Shown one piece after another: positions 38,826-49,473 of a stretch of 64,000 nt of DNA (its first letter is position 1; each line of letters opens with the position of its first letter). This stretch comes from Ecdyonurus torrentis. Taxonomy: Eukaryota > Arthropoda > Insecta > Ephemeroptera > Heptageniidae. The stretch is from positions 4,524,886 through 4,588,885 of the forward strand of contig OX439132.1 in assembly GCA_949318235.1 (NCBI GenBank). Reading direction: 5' to 3'. The translations under genes were made by a program, and so were the position numbers. The notes beneath the pieces were generated by a model, which was not told the DNA's origin, searched no databases, and saw only the letters and a program-made list of their open reading frames with translations.

Positions 38826-38932
38826 TTTCCGAACGGGGCAGGGGCGGCCGCTGAGTTTTCTCATAATTATAACATAGTGTGGTTGCGGGTTGCCTGTACA
38901 AATTGTTCGGGAACTTTTGGCCAGAGCTGCAC
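38826..38932 (+). mobile_element. Tc1-type MITE, left-truncated copy
   Basis: Same family as 46656-46779: shares GGGGCAGGGGCGGCCGCTGA, CATAGTGTGGTTGCGGGTTG and the right end GGGAACTTTTGGCCAGAGCTG. The left TIR is largely missing (starts at TTCCGAACGG). It ends 65 bp before the first coding BTB exon. Confidence 0.75.
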
Positions 38933-38997
38933 AGTATTCAATACCTTCTTAAACTAGAACATGCAAACTTATTATTACTAATTTTATTTGTTCACAG

Positions 38998-39178
38998 CAG
39001 CTGCACCATGAGTCAGCTGACATTGAAATGTGAGAAGTTTGGTCTGAGCCGAGGCCTCCATGATTTGCTGGTAACTGAAGAGTTAGTGGACGTGACCCTT
39101 GCCTGCCAGGGAGATTTTATCCAGGCACACAAGGCTGTGCTGGCTGCTTGCAGTCCACACTTCAGATCTCTCTTCAAG
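38998..39178 (+). CDS. BTB gene common exon: start codon and N-terminal BTB
   Basis: Acceptor TTTGTTCACAG; ATG at 39008-39010 in CACCATGAG (good Kozak context) after ten bases of 5' UTR; donor GTAAAT at 39179. It encodes 57 residues beginning MSQLTLKCEK, with the BTB core ELVDVTLACQGDFIQAHKAV and LAACSPHFRSLF. The DVTLACxG and AHKxVLAACSPxF pattern is the TTK/Bab-type BTB of arthropods. The usual insect LRWNNHQ start is replaced by LKCEKFGLSRG. Phase 0 exit. Confidence 0.95.
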
Positions 39179-39242
39179 GTAAATTTGTCACTGTAAAGTA
39201 TGTAAATATGATCAGTGTTGATGTTTTGTTGTTGGCTTACAG

Positions 39243-39327
39243 ATGAACCCGTGGCAGCACCCCATTGTGTTCATGCATGACTTGGAACTGCCTCAGCTCC
39301 AGGCCTTGGTGAACTTCATGTACAATG
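39243..39327 (+). CDS. BTB gene common exon: middle of BTB domain
   Basis: Bounded by a 64-nt intron (GTAAAT...TTACAG) and donor GTAAGT. It encodes NPWQHPIVFMHDLELPQLQA and LVNFMYNG, the conserved HPIV and FMYNGEV strand-helix part of BTB. Leaves in phase 1 within the Gly codon. Confidence 0.95.
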
Positions 39328-39415
39328 GTAAGTCTGCATTGCCTGGTGATCAAGTCTTGTACATGGATTGTTACTGAGAATGTCGTAACTTAATATTGTT
39401 GATGTTTTTTTGCAG

Positions 39416-39504
39416 GAGAGGTGACGGTTGACGAGACTGATTTGCCAGGGTTTCTCAAACTTGCTGATGCTCTCAAAGTCAGTGGATTGGCATCACAAGA
39501 AAAG
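39416..39504 (+). CDS. BTB gene common exon: end of BTB domain
   Basis: Acceptor TTTTTTTGCAG, donor GTAACG. Encodes EVTVDETDLPGFLKLADALK and VSGLAS, the standard C-terminal BTB helices (LLKxAexLxVxGL pattern). Phase 0 exit; BTB ends at about residue 112. Confidence 0.95.
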
Positions 39505-39590
39505 GTAACGTTGTGGTTGTTTACTTTGATATTGATTATTACTTACATTGTTGTGTCTTGTTATTTATTGTATTGTTATCTGTCGTGCAG

Positions 39591-39694
39591 GAGACTGAAA
39601 CAAGACTGCCCAATGATGGTGCACAAATTCAAATGCCATTGACCCACACTCCACCTCCCCCACCTACACCACCTCCACCAGCCAAGATTGCAAG
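39591..39694 (+). CDS. BTB gene common exon: proline-rich linker
   Basis: Acceptor ATCTGTCGTGCAG, donor GTAAGT. Residues 116-150 include THTPPPPPTPPPPAKIA, a flexible proline-rich linker after the BTB domain. Leaves in phase 2. Confidence 0.9.
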
Positions 39695-39780
39695 GTAAGT
39701 TCTGAATCTACGTAAACTACACTCTTACAAAAATCAGTGTTCATACAATGAGTTGATGTGATTTTATTTGCTGTTGACAG

Positions 39781-40031
39781 ACGCACTCGTAATAGTGATG
39801 TCTCCAACCGTGATCCCCCACCTGTGGTTACCCCTGCTCCTCCCACCAATGTAGAAAGTACCTCTCAACAAAAGCAGCAACAGTCGAACATTCCTCAGCA
39901 GTCGTGGCAACCTCCCTCGGCCACCATGGACATCAATACTGAAGCTTTGTTATCATCTGACATCAAGCTGGAAGCTGAAGAGTTATCTGACCTCCCTGTT
40001 GACCAAGATCCTATTAGTATTAGTGCACAAG
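39781..40031 (+). CDS. BTB gene common exon: linker with sumoylation consensus
   Basis: Acceptor TTGCTGTTGACAG, donor GTACGC. It encodes an Arg-rich start (RRTRNS), a Pro/Gln-rich segment (QQKQQQSNIPQQSWQPP) and SSDIKLEAEELSD. IKLE (Lys212) followed by Glu residues matches the psi-K-x-E sumoylation consensus with a negatively charged extension. Function is inferred from the motif. Phase 1 exit. Confidence 0.9.
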
Positions 40032-40093
40032 GTACGCAATTTGCAGATTTCCTGTGATTTTCATGTTACTGACTTGTTGTTATGTTTGTGCAG

Positions 40094-40165
40094 ACTGCGA
40101 TGTTGAGGAGGGAGTGGAAGAGGAAGGAGATGACTCGCATCTCGGTGATGAAACTAATCAGGAAG
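40094..40165 (+). CDS. BTB gene common exon: acidic segment
   Basis: 72 nt, phase 1 in and out, after a 62-nt intron (acceptor ATGTTTGTGCAG, donor GTACGT). Encodes DCDVEEGVEEEGDDSHLGDE and TNQE, strongly acidic. Being a multiple of three, it could be skipped without a frameshift. Confidence 0.85.
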
Positions 40166-40179
40166 GTACGTACTGCAAT

Positions 40180-40216
<37 letters not shown>

Positions 40217-40609
40217 CTTGGCTTATATCAAAACTAACTTAAGAGCCATGCGTCTCATTATATTATAACTGGATCCAGTGTATAATTTCTAGCATGCAGA
40301 AAAGTACACCATTATGGTACTGGGAGGAGGGTCCAAACAGACAACTGAAAAGGGTCAGGCTCACGTCTGCCCACTTTAGCGTAGCCCATCGAGAAATTGA
40401 TACAATCTCGGTGGCTCGGCGTCCCTGTTTCTCTAATTCATTCCTTCATTTTTTTTTTTTTTTTTTTTTAACTGTACCTAATATTATTATTCATTTAACT
40501 TTAACTTGATTAAATTGTAAAACTTTTTGTTCCTTTAACTTTATTATATTGTTAATAAATAAAAGTACATTGTTGCATTAATTGGTCACTAATATCATGA
40601 TATCTCCAG

Positions 40610-40717
40610 ATGACTCCTGGTACGAGGCAGGGCCCTCAACCTCCAATCAATCCAGTTCTCAGCCGAGCACTTCCACCGAGCCAAGTCAACCTGGAGTGTC
40701 TGGTGTCAGCAGCAGAG
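40610..40717 (+). CDS. BTB gene last common exon: Ser/Thr-rich linker
   Basis: 108 nt, phase 1 in and out (acceptor GATATCTCCAG, donor GTAGGA). Encodes DDSWYEAGPSTSNQSSSQPS, then TSTEPSQPGVSGVSSR. The split Gly/Glu codon at its end is completed by every alternative 3' exon. Retention of the following intron would add about ten residues and stop at 40750-40752, overlapping an AATAAA at 40748-40753. Confidence 0.85.
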
Positions 40718-43605
40718 GTAGGAATACACTTTTGTCTTTACAAGGAAAATAAACAGCAACAAGTGTCCAATATGTAAATGTATTTGTAAACATTACGCTG
40801 AAAACTGACGAAAGTGTGCAAATTTTGTCTTCATTGTTCCCATGTAGTTGTATTTGTCTGCATTTTTATTTGTCATTCTTATGTGATAGCAAAGTATCTG
40901 TATTATTGCAACATTTCTTGCTGTTTAACTTCCTTTTTTATGTTGGTTGCTTTTTGTTGAATAATGTGGATTTTGTCCGTAATTCATGGGGAAAACACAA
41001 CAAAAAGATATATTATTGCACCCCCCCCCCCTCGCCACTTCTCCCTTCATTATTTAAAATTCCTGTGAATATTCATCTGAAGCTACTAACAATATACAGT
41101 ACCATGATAATGTAAATCAATAAAACCAGCTTGTTTGTGGTAAAAGAAACAAAACAAAAGCATTGATATTAATTTTTTACGTGTGCTAAAAAATTACTGT
41201 AATTGAAAAAAAAAAAAAAAAAAAAAAAAATTGCCCCACCCTGCTCGTCCAGAGCATTTACCACATATTTTTGTTGCTTCACAGATTCATTTTAAAGTTA
41301 CTTTGTCTTGAAAGTATAAGGTGGCATTCATACACAAATTATCTCTCAAATTTATTCTATTAATAAAATTTTGTTTGTGCCAATACAACTTTTAAAATCA
41401 ATAAAAACATAAAAAACGTGTCTTTGTTGTATTCCTCATGTAACTTAAATCCACATGTCAATAAAATGCAATCATCAAGTGTTGTAGTTAGACGTTGTTG
41501 AAGTTAGATATTTACTGGACCATTAGTTGGTATTACAATACACAAACACTAAATATAGTTTCCGGTATGTCAAGTGCAGAATAACACAGAGGTTTGGTAT
41601 GTGTGGAAATTTCCTTGTATTCAGCACATTATACTGAAATTGTGAAGAAAATGTCACATTGTCTCCGTCAACTGCAAGCTTTACCTCTTGTAAAGAAGAA
41701 AGTAAACTTGAACATGAGCTTGGAGCGACCAAGAGATGTTTGTCTCAAGACAGAACTAAATCTCCAGCAAGATTGTTCAAGTTGACGTCACAATTGTGTG
41801 GCAATATTTAGAGAAAGTTGTGCAGTAAGACCTCTGTATCACTGACTTGGCGTACACAAGCAGGGGGTGGGATACACAGCTGCGTGTAGTGTAGGTCAGG
41901 GGTAGAGAACGTCTTGCAGCGTCGGTGTCATCAAGAACTTTGCCAGTTAGACAAACACTCGACTTTGTCTTGAAGAAATGAATTTGATTGTCATCTTAAA
42001 GTTTTCAGAAACTTAAAGTACTCTTATTGATTTACAGGATTATTTTTGTCTTGACTTTTCATCATTAACTTAGCTAGGATCTTAGTTATGTTGAGGAGCT
42101 GCAATTGTATTGAAAACAAAATATAGTTTATCAAACAAATCATGATTTGAGATCTCCATATGATACTCATTAAACCTGCTGTAGCCTCGGAAACTAGGCT
42201 AACAATAGTTAAGTAGACAAATTCTACTGGCATTGATGATGCCATGAACTTAAAAAGTTGCGTACTGTACAATTTTCTAACTGCAGTTTGTGGGGCTAGA
42301 GACTGGGTATGAAATGTGGATCATGATGCTTCTTCCTAATCATTAATAAGTTGGCTTTGATTACAACATAGACCTAAATTGAAGAAGGCTTTAGATAGGA
42401 ATTTAATGTTGAAGGACATTTACTTTTTTTTTCTTTACTATTGATATGATTTTTTATTTTAAAAATTTGAACTACAAACTTACTGTCATCACAGAAAAGC
42501 AAACACAATTATGTAAATGTATTTTCCAAAGTAACTGAAGTTCGTGATTAATATGAATAAAATAGTGTCGCGATATATGTGTATGTATTGATAAAAATGA
42601 AGTCCTAACATTTGATGGAACACAGAACACAAATATTGCAAGAACTGAACCACTAGTTGATTCCTGGTTACTTGTTCAACTCAGGTAAGGCTCTACCTGT
42701 TACAATGTGTAAAAATATTACAAAATTTAAAATAAAAACATAGGAAAGTCTAGAAAGAAAAAGCTAAGAGAAACCAGCAAGGGCCTTACCATAGTGAAGA
42801 GAGTCCCATAGTTATGTGAAAATCCTGCTCTAAAACTATAAAGAAAACTAACTATCTGTGCTAGCAAGATTTTCACCGTACTATGGGACTCTTCACAATG
42901 GTAATGCCTATGCTGGTTTCTCCTAGACTTTTCTTTCAAATTTATCATACATAACTGCAATGGCTTATTTTCCATAATATATCTCAAAACAAGAAGAAAA
43001 AAAATTGTAAAACGATTAGAGCATTTTGAATTTAAAATTGATAAACACTAAAGTTCTTTAATTTGTAGATTGCTGATTGGGAAAAGGATCAAATTTCTAG
43101 CATAGAATATGCTAGATAATAAATACATATTTTTTAATAGTATTAAATAGCAGTCAAGTGAGTGGTTGCTTTCAACAACCCCATAGCCAATCTTGCTGTG
43201 CAGTGTTTTAAATTATTTAAAAAATAAAATTGGGCCACTATAAAGCTTGGTAAATTTGCATAAGTCGATTTAAAAAATTAAGTACAGTATAAAAAAGATC
43301 TGAGTTTTCTATTTCTCTCTGAATCTGTAAGGACTGATGAAGGCATACTCTGTTTTTCTCTTAAAGAGTTTAGTACCAAGTTTAAAGTTTAGTAGAGTTT
43401 AGACAGGTCTATTTAAGTCTCCAGTCAATCCTAGCTGTGGTGGTAACTGGGTGGTAGTGTCCTACAACATGTTAGAAGTATCTTGGGATGGAACACCAAT
43501 TCACCTCACCTCATTCACTTCTTTCAAAACATACATAGTTGGGCATTGTTGGGTTTATCACGTGCAAGTAGAAAAGATCTTATCATTTTCAATATTATTT
43601 TTCAG
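40718..43605 (+). other. Intron before alternative exon A
   Basis: No zinc-finger exon found. It contains a C-run near 41019-41031, an A-tract at 41207-41230 and the hairpin element at about 42742-42950. Confidence 0.7.
42742..42950. mobile_element. Hairpin element, family 4, copy 1
   Basis: Imperfect inverted repeat: left arm contains GAAACCAGCAAGGGCCTTAC/CATAGTGAAGAGAGTCCCAT; right arm contains the complement, ATGGGACTCTTCACAATGG/TAATGCCTATGCTGGTTTC. Related to elements at 44590, 47920 and 48551. Confidence 0.65.
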
Positions 43606-44057
43606 AAGAAACAAAAGGATCTATAAAAGAAGAAATGTGCATACAAATAGAAATTAATGAACCTGGAGAAGAAAAAGAAATTGACAATAATCTTGATGAT
43701 TTTTATTTGGACTGCAAGTTCTGTGAGGAGAAGTTCTCTGAATTGGACAATCTTTTTGCTCACTACAAATGTAACCACTTGAAACGTTTTTGTGGTGTAT
43801 CATGTCGTAGTTGTAAGAAACTAATTTGTGATGTTCCTACGTTGAGAATACACAATCAAAAAGTTCATTGTATAACTTACAAAAAATATACTTGTGTTGT
43901 ATGTCTTTTGTACACTGCAAGTCAGAAAATTTTACAACACCACATCAAACTGGAACATCCAGAAGGTTGTTTATTTTGTTCTGTGTGTCCAAAATTTTTT
44001 TTGAGAAGAGATGAAAAGAGGAGACATGAAAAAATATGCAGACCAATGAATGAATAA
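43606..44057 (+). CDS. Alternative 3' exon A: four zinc fingers
   Basis: Acceptor TATTATTTTTCAG; stop TAA at 44055-44057; AATAAA at 44059-44064, almost on the stop. Completes the split codon to give Glu and encodes 150 residues. An acidic start (EETKGSIKEEM, containing the sumoylation-like IKEE; then EPGEEKEID) precedes four fingers: C37-C40-H53-H58, C67-C70-H83-H88, C97-C100-H113-H118 and C125-C128-H141-C145. The last finger is C2HC. It lacks the PVDEITLSDSE motif and the acceptor block of C-H and is the most divergent cassette with B. In-frame junction and fingers make it a confident exon. Confidence 0.9.
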
Positions 44058-44138
44058 TAATAAAATATGACATAAATAATAGGTACAGTACCAAGTTTTG
44101 CTTACCTCCAGCTTGTCTCAAGCAAGAATCTAGTGTTG

Positions 44139-44547
44139 TTAAAGGCCTTGTCAGCTTACTTTTTTATCATTTAGAATACTAGACTGATAATTACCATACC
44201 TTAATATCCATGAATTAGACACCACCACGTTGATTTTGTATTTATTTTCATTTATTTTCCTTTTTTGGCGGTTATATCACGTATCTGACGTCACAATGTA
44301 CTGATGGGGCCATGATAGGAGTAAAGAACTTGAAGGAGGGGCTTAAATTTATCACGTGACCAGAGCGGTGACTGTGATTGGCGGTGTTACATTGTGACAT
44401 CAGATACGTGATGTAACCTCAAAAAGGAAATTAAACAAAAATAAATACAAAATCAACGTGATGGTGTCTAATTCATGGATATTAAGGTATTGTAATTATC
44501 AGTCTAGTATTCTAAAATATAAAAAAGTAAGTTGACAAGAGCTTTAA
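44139..44547. mobile_element. Long-hairpin TTAA MITE, family 3, copy 2
   Basis: 409-bp inverted repeat bounded by TTAA, homologous over its length to 32637-33041 (shared TTTTATCATTTAGAATACTA, CACCACCACGTTGATTTTG and TATCACGTATCTGACGTCAC blocks). The termini show a few substitutions (TTAAAGGCCTTGTCAGCTTA). It lies between alternative exons A and B. Confidence 0.85.
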
Positions 44548-44589
44548 GAGAGGGAGAGAGAGAAAGAACATAATAATAGTAACAGTGTT

Positions 44590-44850
44590 AAAAAAAAAGG
44601 ATAGAAACACCATGAAGGACTTTACCACTTTAGAAGTTCTATGGAGAGGTGGAAGTCTCACATGGCACAGACTTATAGTTATAATAATTTTATATAACCA
44701 AGAGCTTTTGTCATCATAATGACATTATCAATCAAAGAATTAACATAATATATTTAACTATGTGCCACGTGGAGACCTCGACCTTTCCATAGAAGTTCTA
44801 CTATGGTAAGGCCCTTGATGGTATTTCCATCCTTTTCTTTAATATTGATT
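44590..44850. mobile_element. Hairpin element, family 4, copy 2
   Basis: Outer arms AAGGATAGAAACACCATGAA/GGACTTTACC and GGTAAGGCCCTTGATGGTAT/TTCCATCCTTTTC are complementary. Inner arms share TTCTATGGAGAGGTGGAAGT with copy 3 at 48551. The centre has diverged into AT-rich sequence. Confidence 0.65.
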
Positions 44851-45370
44851 CTAACTGGGAAGTTTTTCCCTTGAAATGAATAATTGGCTTACCCCGAAAG
44901 GGACTATAGTGTCATGATATGTATGAATGTATAATAAATAAAGGTAAATAAATATTGATTTATTCTTAAAGCTAAGTATTCCCATTAATGAAATAAATAT
45001 GGTAAAAATTAAAAGAAAAGGCTAATAAAAAAATAAATAAATAAAAAAAAGCAAGTACCTTATCATAGGCCTATTGTATAAGTAATATAGTTTGATGAAA
45101 ATCTTGCTAGCACAGAGTTAACAAACAATTAGGTATAGCTCAAAGTACAATACTTAAAGAGATACATGAAGTATGTCTGTGTGTTTTTACCTTTGTCAGC
45201 ATTTTCAGACTTGGATAGAAACTTCACTGATTGCAAGATGTTTATATAGAAGGTGATATGATTCTCCCTTTTACTGTCGTCAGAACATGGTTCCCTTGTA
45301 AAACCTTGAATTTTGACACACATCATACAAGTTGATAGACCCACGTAGTCTCTCAGGTACAATACAGTAT

Positions 45371-45608
45371 GTACACTCAGCAGCGGTTAAAATCTGCTAT
45401 CAAAGGGATGCCGCTTTCTTTAGAAAATGGTCAATATTTCATCTTAAGTGACAGCACCGTTGCCAGATTTAACCTCACAGAACACCTGCAGCTCCATTAG
45501 TGAAGGTTAAATCTGACAACGCTGCTGTCACTTAAGATGACATGTTGACCATTTTCTAAAGAAAGCGGCATCCCTTTGATGGCAGATTTTAACCGCTGCT
45601 GAGTGTAC
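45371..45608. mobile_element. 238-bp inverted-repeat element
   Basis: Starts GTACACTCAGCAGCGGTTAA and ends TTAACCGCTGCTGAGTGTAC. The arms also share AAGGGATGCCGCTTTCTTTA and its complement, and the centre is around CACCTGCAGCTCC. GTAC at both borders may be the target site. No ORF of its own. Confidence 0.85.
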
Positions 45609-46054
45609 CTGGTGGAAGAGTTGGAGGGACAAAACATTTCCCCTCTTTCCGCACTTGAAATTTCCCCTCTTGTTATGATTCACCTTGTGTGACGTTACGT
45701 ACCTGATGCTACCTAGGCAAACTACACCACCTTCTATATATATATATATATATATATATAGGCCTATATATACATACATCTTGACTGATTGCAAAAATAT
45801 GCAAAGTTAATTTTGATATTGTTTTTTAAAGTACTTGACTAATAAGACTATACATTTATATACAAATAAATACAACATCGACTAATGCACAAAATAAATA
45901 GATACTTCACATATAATTACTATTAAATAAGATTCACTTTTGTAATCACATCATTGTGGCTTAAGATCATTCATTAGTTAACCTCAAAGTTAATTGCATT
46001 GTGTGATCTATTGCTAGCGTGCTAGTGCCTAGGTTTTCACGCTAATCAGTATTC

Positions 46055-46097
<43 letters not shown>

Positions 46098-46147
46098 ACT
46101 AACACATACTACTAATTTCTTAAAAAGTGATGCCAATTTTTTTGCAG

Positions 46148-46581
46148 GACGAAGTCATCTCCAAATTAATGAAAATGTGGCCAATGATACACAACCCACT
46201 TTACAAAGTCTCCGTACAACAACATCTGTAACAACCTTTGCTTGCAAGTTTTGTAGCCTCAAGTTTGCCATGGTCTCAAAATTAAAGCAACACATGAAAA
46301 AAACTCATAGAGCAGCACTCAATTTAAGTCGAACGTTAAACAAACGTCGCTTACGAAAAAATGCCTTGCAGTCGCGCAATGTAGAGCAGAAGGCAGCAAG
46401 TAGATTCGTTTGTCGTCTTTGTCCTAGCAGTTTTTGTCAACAATCTAAAAGACTTAGACATGAGTTAGAAAAACATAAAGTAAATATTAGAAATCCTGGA
46501 CAAATGTTCCATTGTAATCGATGCAGAAGAATTTTTTCAAGTAAGCTAAGACTTTCAAATCACTCTGCCAAACATAAATAA
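46148..46581 (+). CDS. Alternative 3' exon B: three zinc fingers
   Basis: Acceptor CCAATTTTTTTGCAG after an A36 tract (about 46059-46094); stop TAA at 46579-46581; AATAAA candidate at 46894-46899. Encodes 144 residues from GRSHLQINENV. Fingers: C33-C36-H49-H54, C89-C92-H105-H110 and C123-C126-H139-H143 (the last with a three-residue H-H spacing). A Lys/Arg-rich stretch between fingers 1 and 2 (TLNKRRLRKNA) could be a nuclear-localisation signal. No SIM-like motif and no conserved acceptor block. Confidence 0.9.
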
Positions 46582-46655
46582 TGTATCAATTTCAAGGAAA
46601 ATTAACTATTGTGGTTAAGATAAGATTAATTTAAAACAAAAAGTATACAGTAAGG

Positions 46656-46779
46656 TACAGCTCTGGCCAAAAGTTCCCAAACGGGGCAGCGGCGGCCGCT
46701 GCGTTTTCTCATAAAGATAACATAGTGTGGTCACGGGTTGCCTATACAAATCGTTCGGGAACTTTTGGCCAGAGCTGTA
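46656..46779. mobile_element. Tc1-type MITE, complete copy
   Basis: 124 bp between TA dinucleotides: TACAGCTCTGGCCAAAAGTT at the left and AACTTTTGGCCAGAGCTGTA at the right. CAG...GGCCAAAAGT termini with a TA target are typical of Tc1/mariner TIRs. The interior contains GCGGCCGC and GGTTGCCTATACAAATCG, shared with 38826-38932. Confidence 0.85.
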
Positions 46780-46905
46780 CTTATCATTGTAACGAGAGAT
46801 GTTGTGAAGCTTCTAGATTTTTACCAAGCTGTTGGACTCATTTGTTTTTGCTGGTTTCTTATATCTTTTACTTTTAAATTTACTATACATATCAATAAAT
46901 TAAGG

Positions 46906-47237
46906 GTTGTATTCAGATGGCTTGCACCTCAAAATCTAAAAAGAAAACTAGCAAACTTTATGATGCCATTTGAAAGTTAACAGTAACAGCTACCTATGAT
47001 AAAATTTTTAGAACTCATGACCATCAGATAAGAGAGAAAATATTTAATTAAATTAACATGCGCTCTTATGGGACTAAAATTTAAAAAAATCATTTAAAAT
47101 CTAGTGTGGTGACCCCCCAAATTTTTTACATTTTTGAAGATACCTGATTCTAATGTATCACTATGCTAAATTTCAGATTTTTCTTTCTTTACAACTTTTT
47201 AGTCAAATCCCGTAGTACCTGATTTCCCGCCTTATAA
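46906..47237 (+). repeat. Dispersed repeat, family 5, internally deleted copy
   Basis: Shares long blocks with 58533-59176, including GTAACAGCTACCTATGATAA, TTTCAGATTTTTCTTTCTTT/ACAACTTTTTA and CAAATCCCGTAGTACCTGAT. It lacks about 300 bp present in that copy. Class unknown; no inverted ends were recognised. Confidence 0.65.
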
Positions 47238-47692
47238 GAAAAGGAACAGTGGCAACAAGTCAAGTTCCTAACCACAATGAAAATTTGTCTTATAGCTTTA
47301 TATTGAGAGAGGTTACTAATAGCTGTTCTCTCTTTGTTCAAAATTACAAAATTTCATTTGTAGTTTCTAACTTCATTGTTCCTCTGTTAAATGTGCAAGT
47401 GCTGATGATGGTACTCCATTTTTCTTGTAGTTTTGTGCAAAAAGCTATCTATTGTATTCTTTATTATCTCTGTGCTTGCAAGATTTTTTTTTTTTTTTGC
47501 TTATTTTAAGACCCTTGTTAATTCCTTTTACCCCGTCACTTTTAATTTTTTGCACCATTAAAGTTTTTTTTTTTGTCTATGTCATTAGAGACTCATTTTA
47601 TATTTTATTTAATCTTATATTTTTTTGAGTATGCATAAAATATTTGGCAAAATTAAGAAAAGTAATCCATTGCAATTAGGTTGATAATATAC

Positions 47693-47914
47693 ATATCGAT
47701 TGTGTTGCGAACAATATGTGTAACTCGTATTTTGTCAGGCGAAGCAAAATGTGTAAGTCGTTTTTTGTCACGCTAAGCAATATGTGTATCTCGTTTTTTT
47801 TAGCAATATGTGTAAGTTGAGCGCCATCTCCATTACGTTCGGGAACGACTTACACATATTGCTTCACGTGACAAAATACGAGTTACACATATTGTTCGTA
47901 ACACAATCGATATA
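47693..47914. mobile_element. 222-bp inverted-repeat element nested in family 4 sequence
   Basis: Left ATATCGATTGTGTTGCGAAC, right GTTCGTAACACAATCGATAT. The arms carry repeated AGCAATATGTGTAAGTCG-type units. Flanks (AATTAGGTTGATAATATA on the left; ATAAGAAATGAATAGAGGAA then ACCAGC on the right) read as one interrupted family 4 element, which continues to about 47998. Confidence 0.75.
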
Positions 47915-48550
47915 AGAAATGAATAGAGGAAACCAGCGTAGAGTCGTATGGGAATCTCTTCATTATAGTAATTCCCTTACTGGTATCCCTTTCTTTTACA
48001 TAACATATTTTTGTATTTTTTGTGACAATTTATTTCAAATCATACTGGTACATTTTGTTTTAACTGAAAAGATTTGATATGTTTTTAGCTACATTTTAAA
48101 AACTCTGTTCAGAACAGCTGAAGTAAAATTACTGAATTAGAAAATAATAATACAAAATTGGTTGTGAGTGAGCCTTGTGTAATTACTTATATTGATTGAT
48201 ATTTGGACATAAGAAATAATAGGATATAACTAATTGGGAATACAGTAGGGACATCACATTATAATATATTTCATACTTGAAATATTATGTGCCACACTCT
48301 GTAACTGGAAATAAATAATAAAATAATCGTCTTTATTCAAAAAAATGCACAGAAAAAAAAAATACAATTTTTGAAAGGGCGTGATTTAAGCCTGACAATA
48401 TGTCTGGCCCACTCTTACACCTAACCCCAACACAAAACATTCATGAAATTATTTGATTACATACAAAATTATAATAATGGAAAGTAGATGTTATTATTAT
48501 TATCATTTACAAATATAATCAATTTAAGGAAAAAACCATTGCGGTTAGGA

Positions 48551-48757
48551 TCAATATTAAAGAAAAGGATAGAATAACCAGCAAGGGCCTTACCACAGTA
48601 GAATTTCTATGGAGAGGTCGAAGTCTCGCATGGCACAGTGTTTTGTTATAAAAAGTTCATAACAAAACACTGTGCCATGCGAGACTTCGACCTCTCCATA
48701 GAACTTCTACTGTGGTAAGGCCCTTGCTGGTTATTCTATCCTTTTCTTTAATATTGA
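48551..48757. mobile_element. Hairpin element, family 4, copy 3 (best preserved)
   Basis: Near-perfect 207-bp inverted repeat: TCAATATTAAAGAAAAGGAT/AGAATAACCAGCAAGGGCCT on the left, the complement on the right ending CTTTAATATTGA. The arms include GTTTTGTTATAAAAAGTTCATAAC in the loop region. The transcript would fold into a long stem. It lies between exons B and C. Confidence 0.8.
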
Positions 48758-49473
48758 TTTTCAAATATAATAATAATAATAAGCAAAAGTCCTATGGAAA
48801 CTTATTGAAGCAATTATAAAATTTGGCACTGAGACGAAATTGTTATCAATGTTTGCATATATTTCTATATCTAGGTAGGTAGCTGTATTTATAACTAGCC
48901 TATAATTAATTATATTGAAATAATTATTATTTCTATTTTTAAAATGCGTTTTCAGTGATGGTCATTTCTCATTGTTCATTTTTTTTTTACAGATGTTATC
49001 ATTGGCATAATGCATTGTTTTGTATACTGAGTTGTTTTGTTTTTGATTGTAAGAAAATGAAATGAAATAAACAATTTTGAATTTATATTTACAAACTTTC
49101 AAAAGGTTGTGATAATATCCATAATATTATGAAAAAATGCAAAATTAAGGAAAATAAACCAGTTCAGTTAGGTTGGTGATATGAAAGCTAAGGATAGTAA
49201 TTGCATTAAAGGGAGCAGGCAAAATATTTTTTGACTATATTATTCCTATAAAAAAACTTTATTTTATTATTATTATTTTTTTTATCAATAATGAATCCCA
49301 GATACTTAAGCTAGGAAATAAATTTCAGAGCGAAACCTTAAATTGATGTATGATAATTATTGGTATTTTTGAAATACACTAATTATAACCACTTTTTCAT
49401 AATATACGTTAATAAAAATATTTAGACATTTTGATATTTATAAATACCCCATCTTTTGATTTGGTTATATTAA

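Noticed and set aside
47249..47509. 86-codon ORF
   Set aside because: AT-biased hydrophobic composition, no splice context, ends in poly-T; no finger or known motif.
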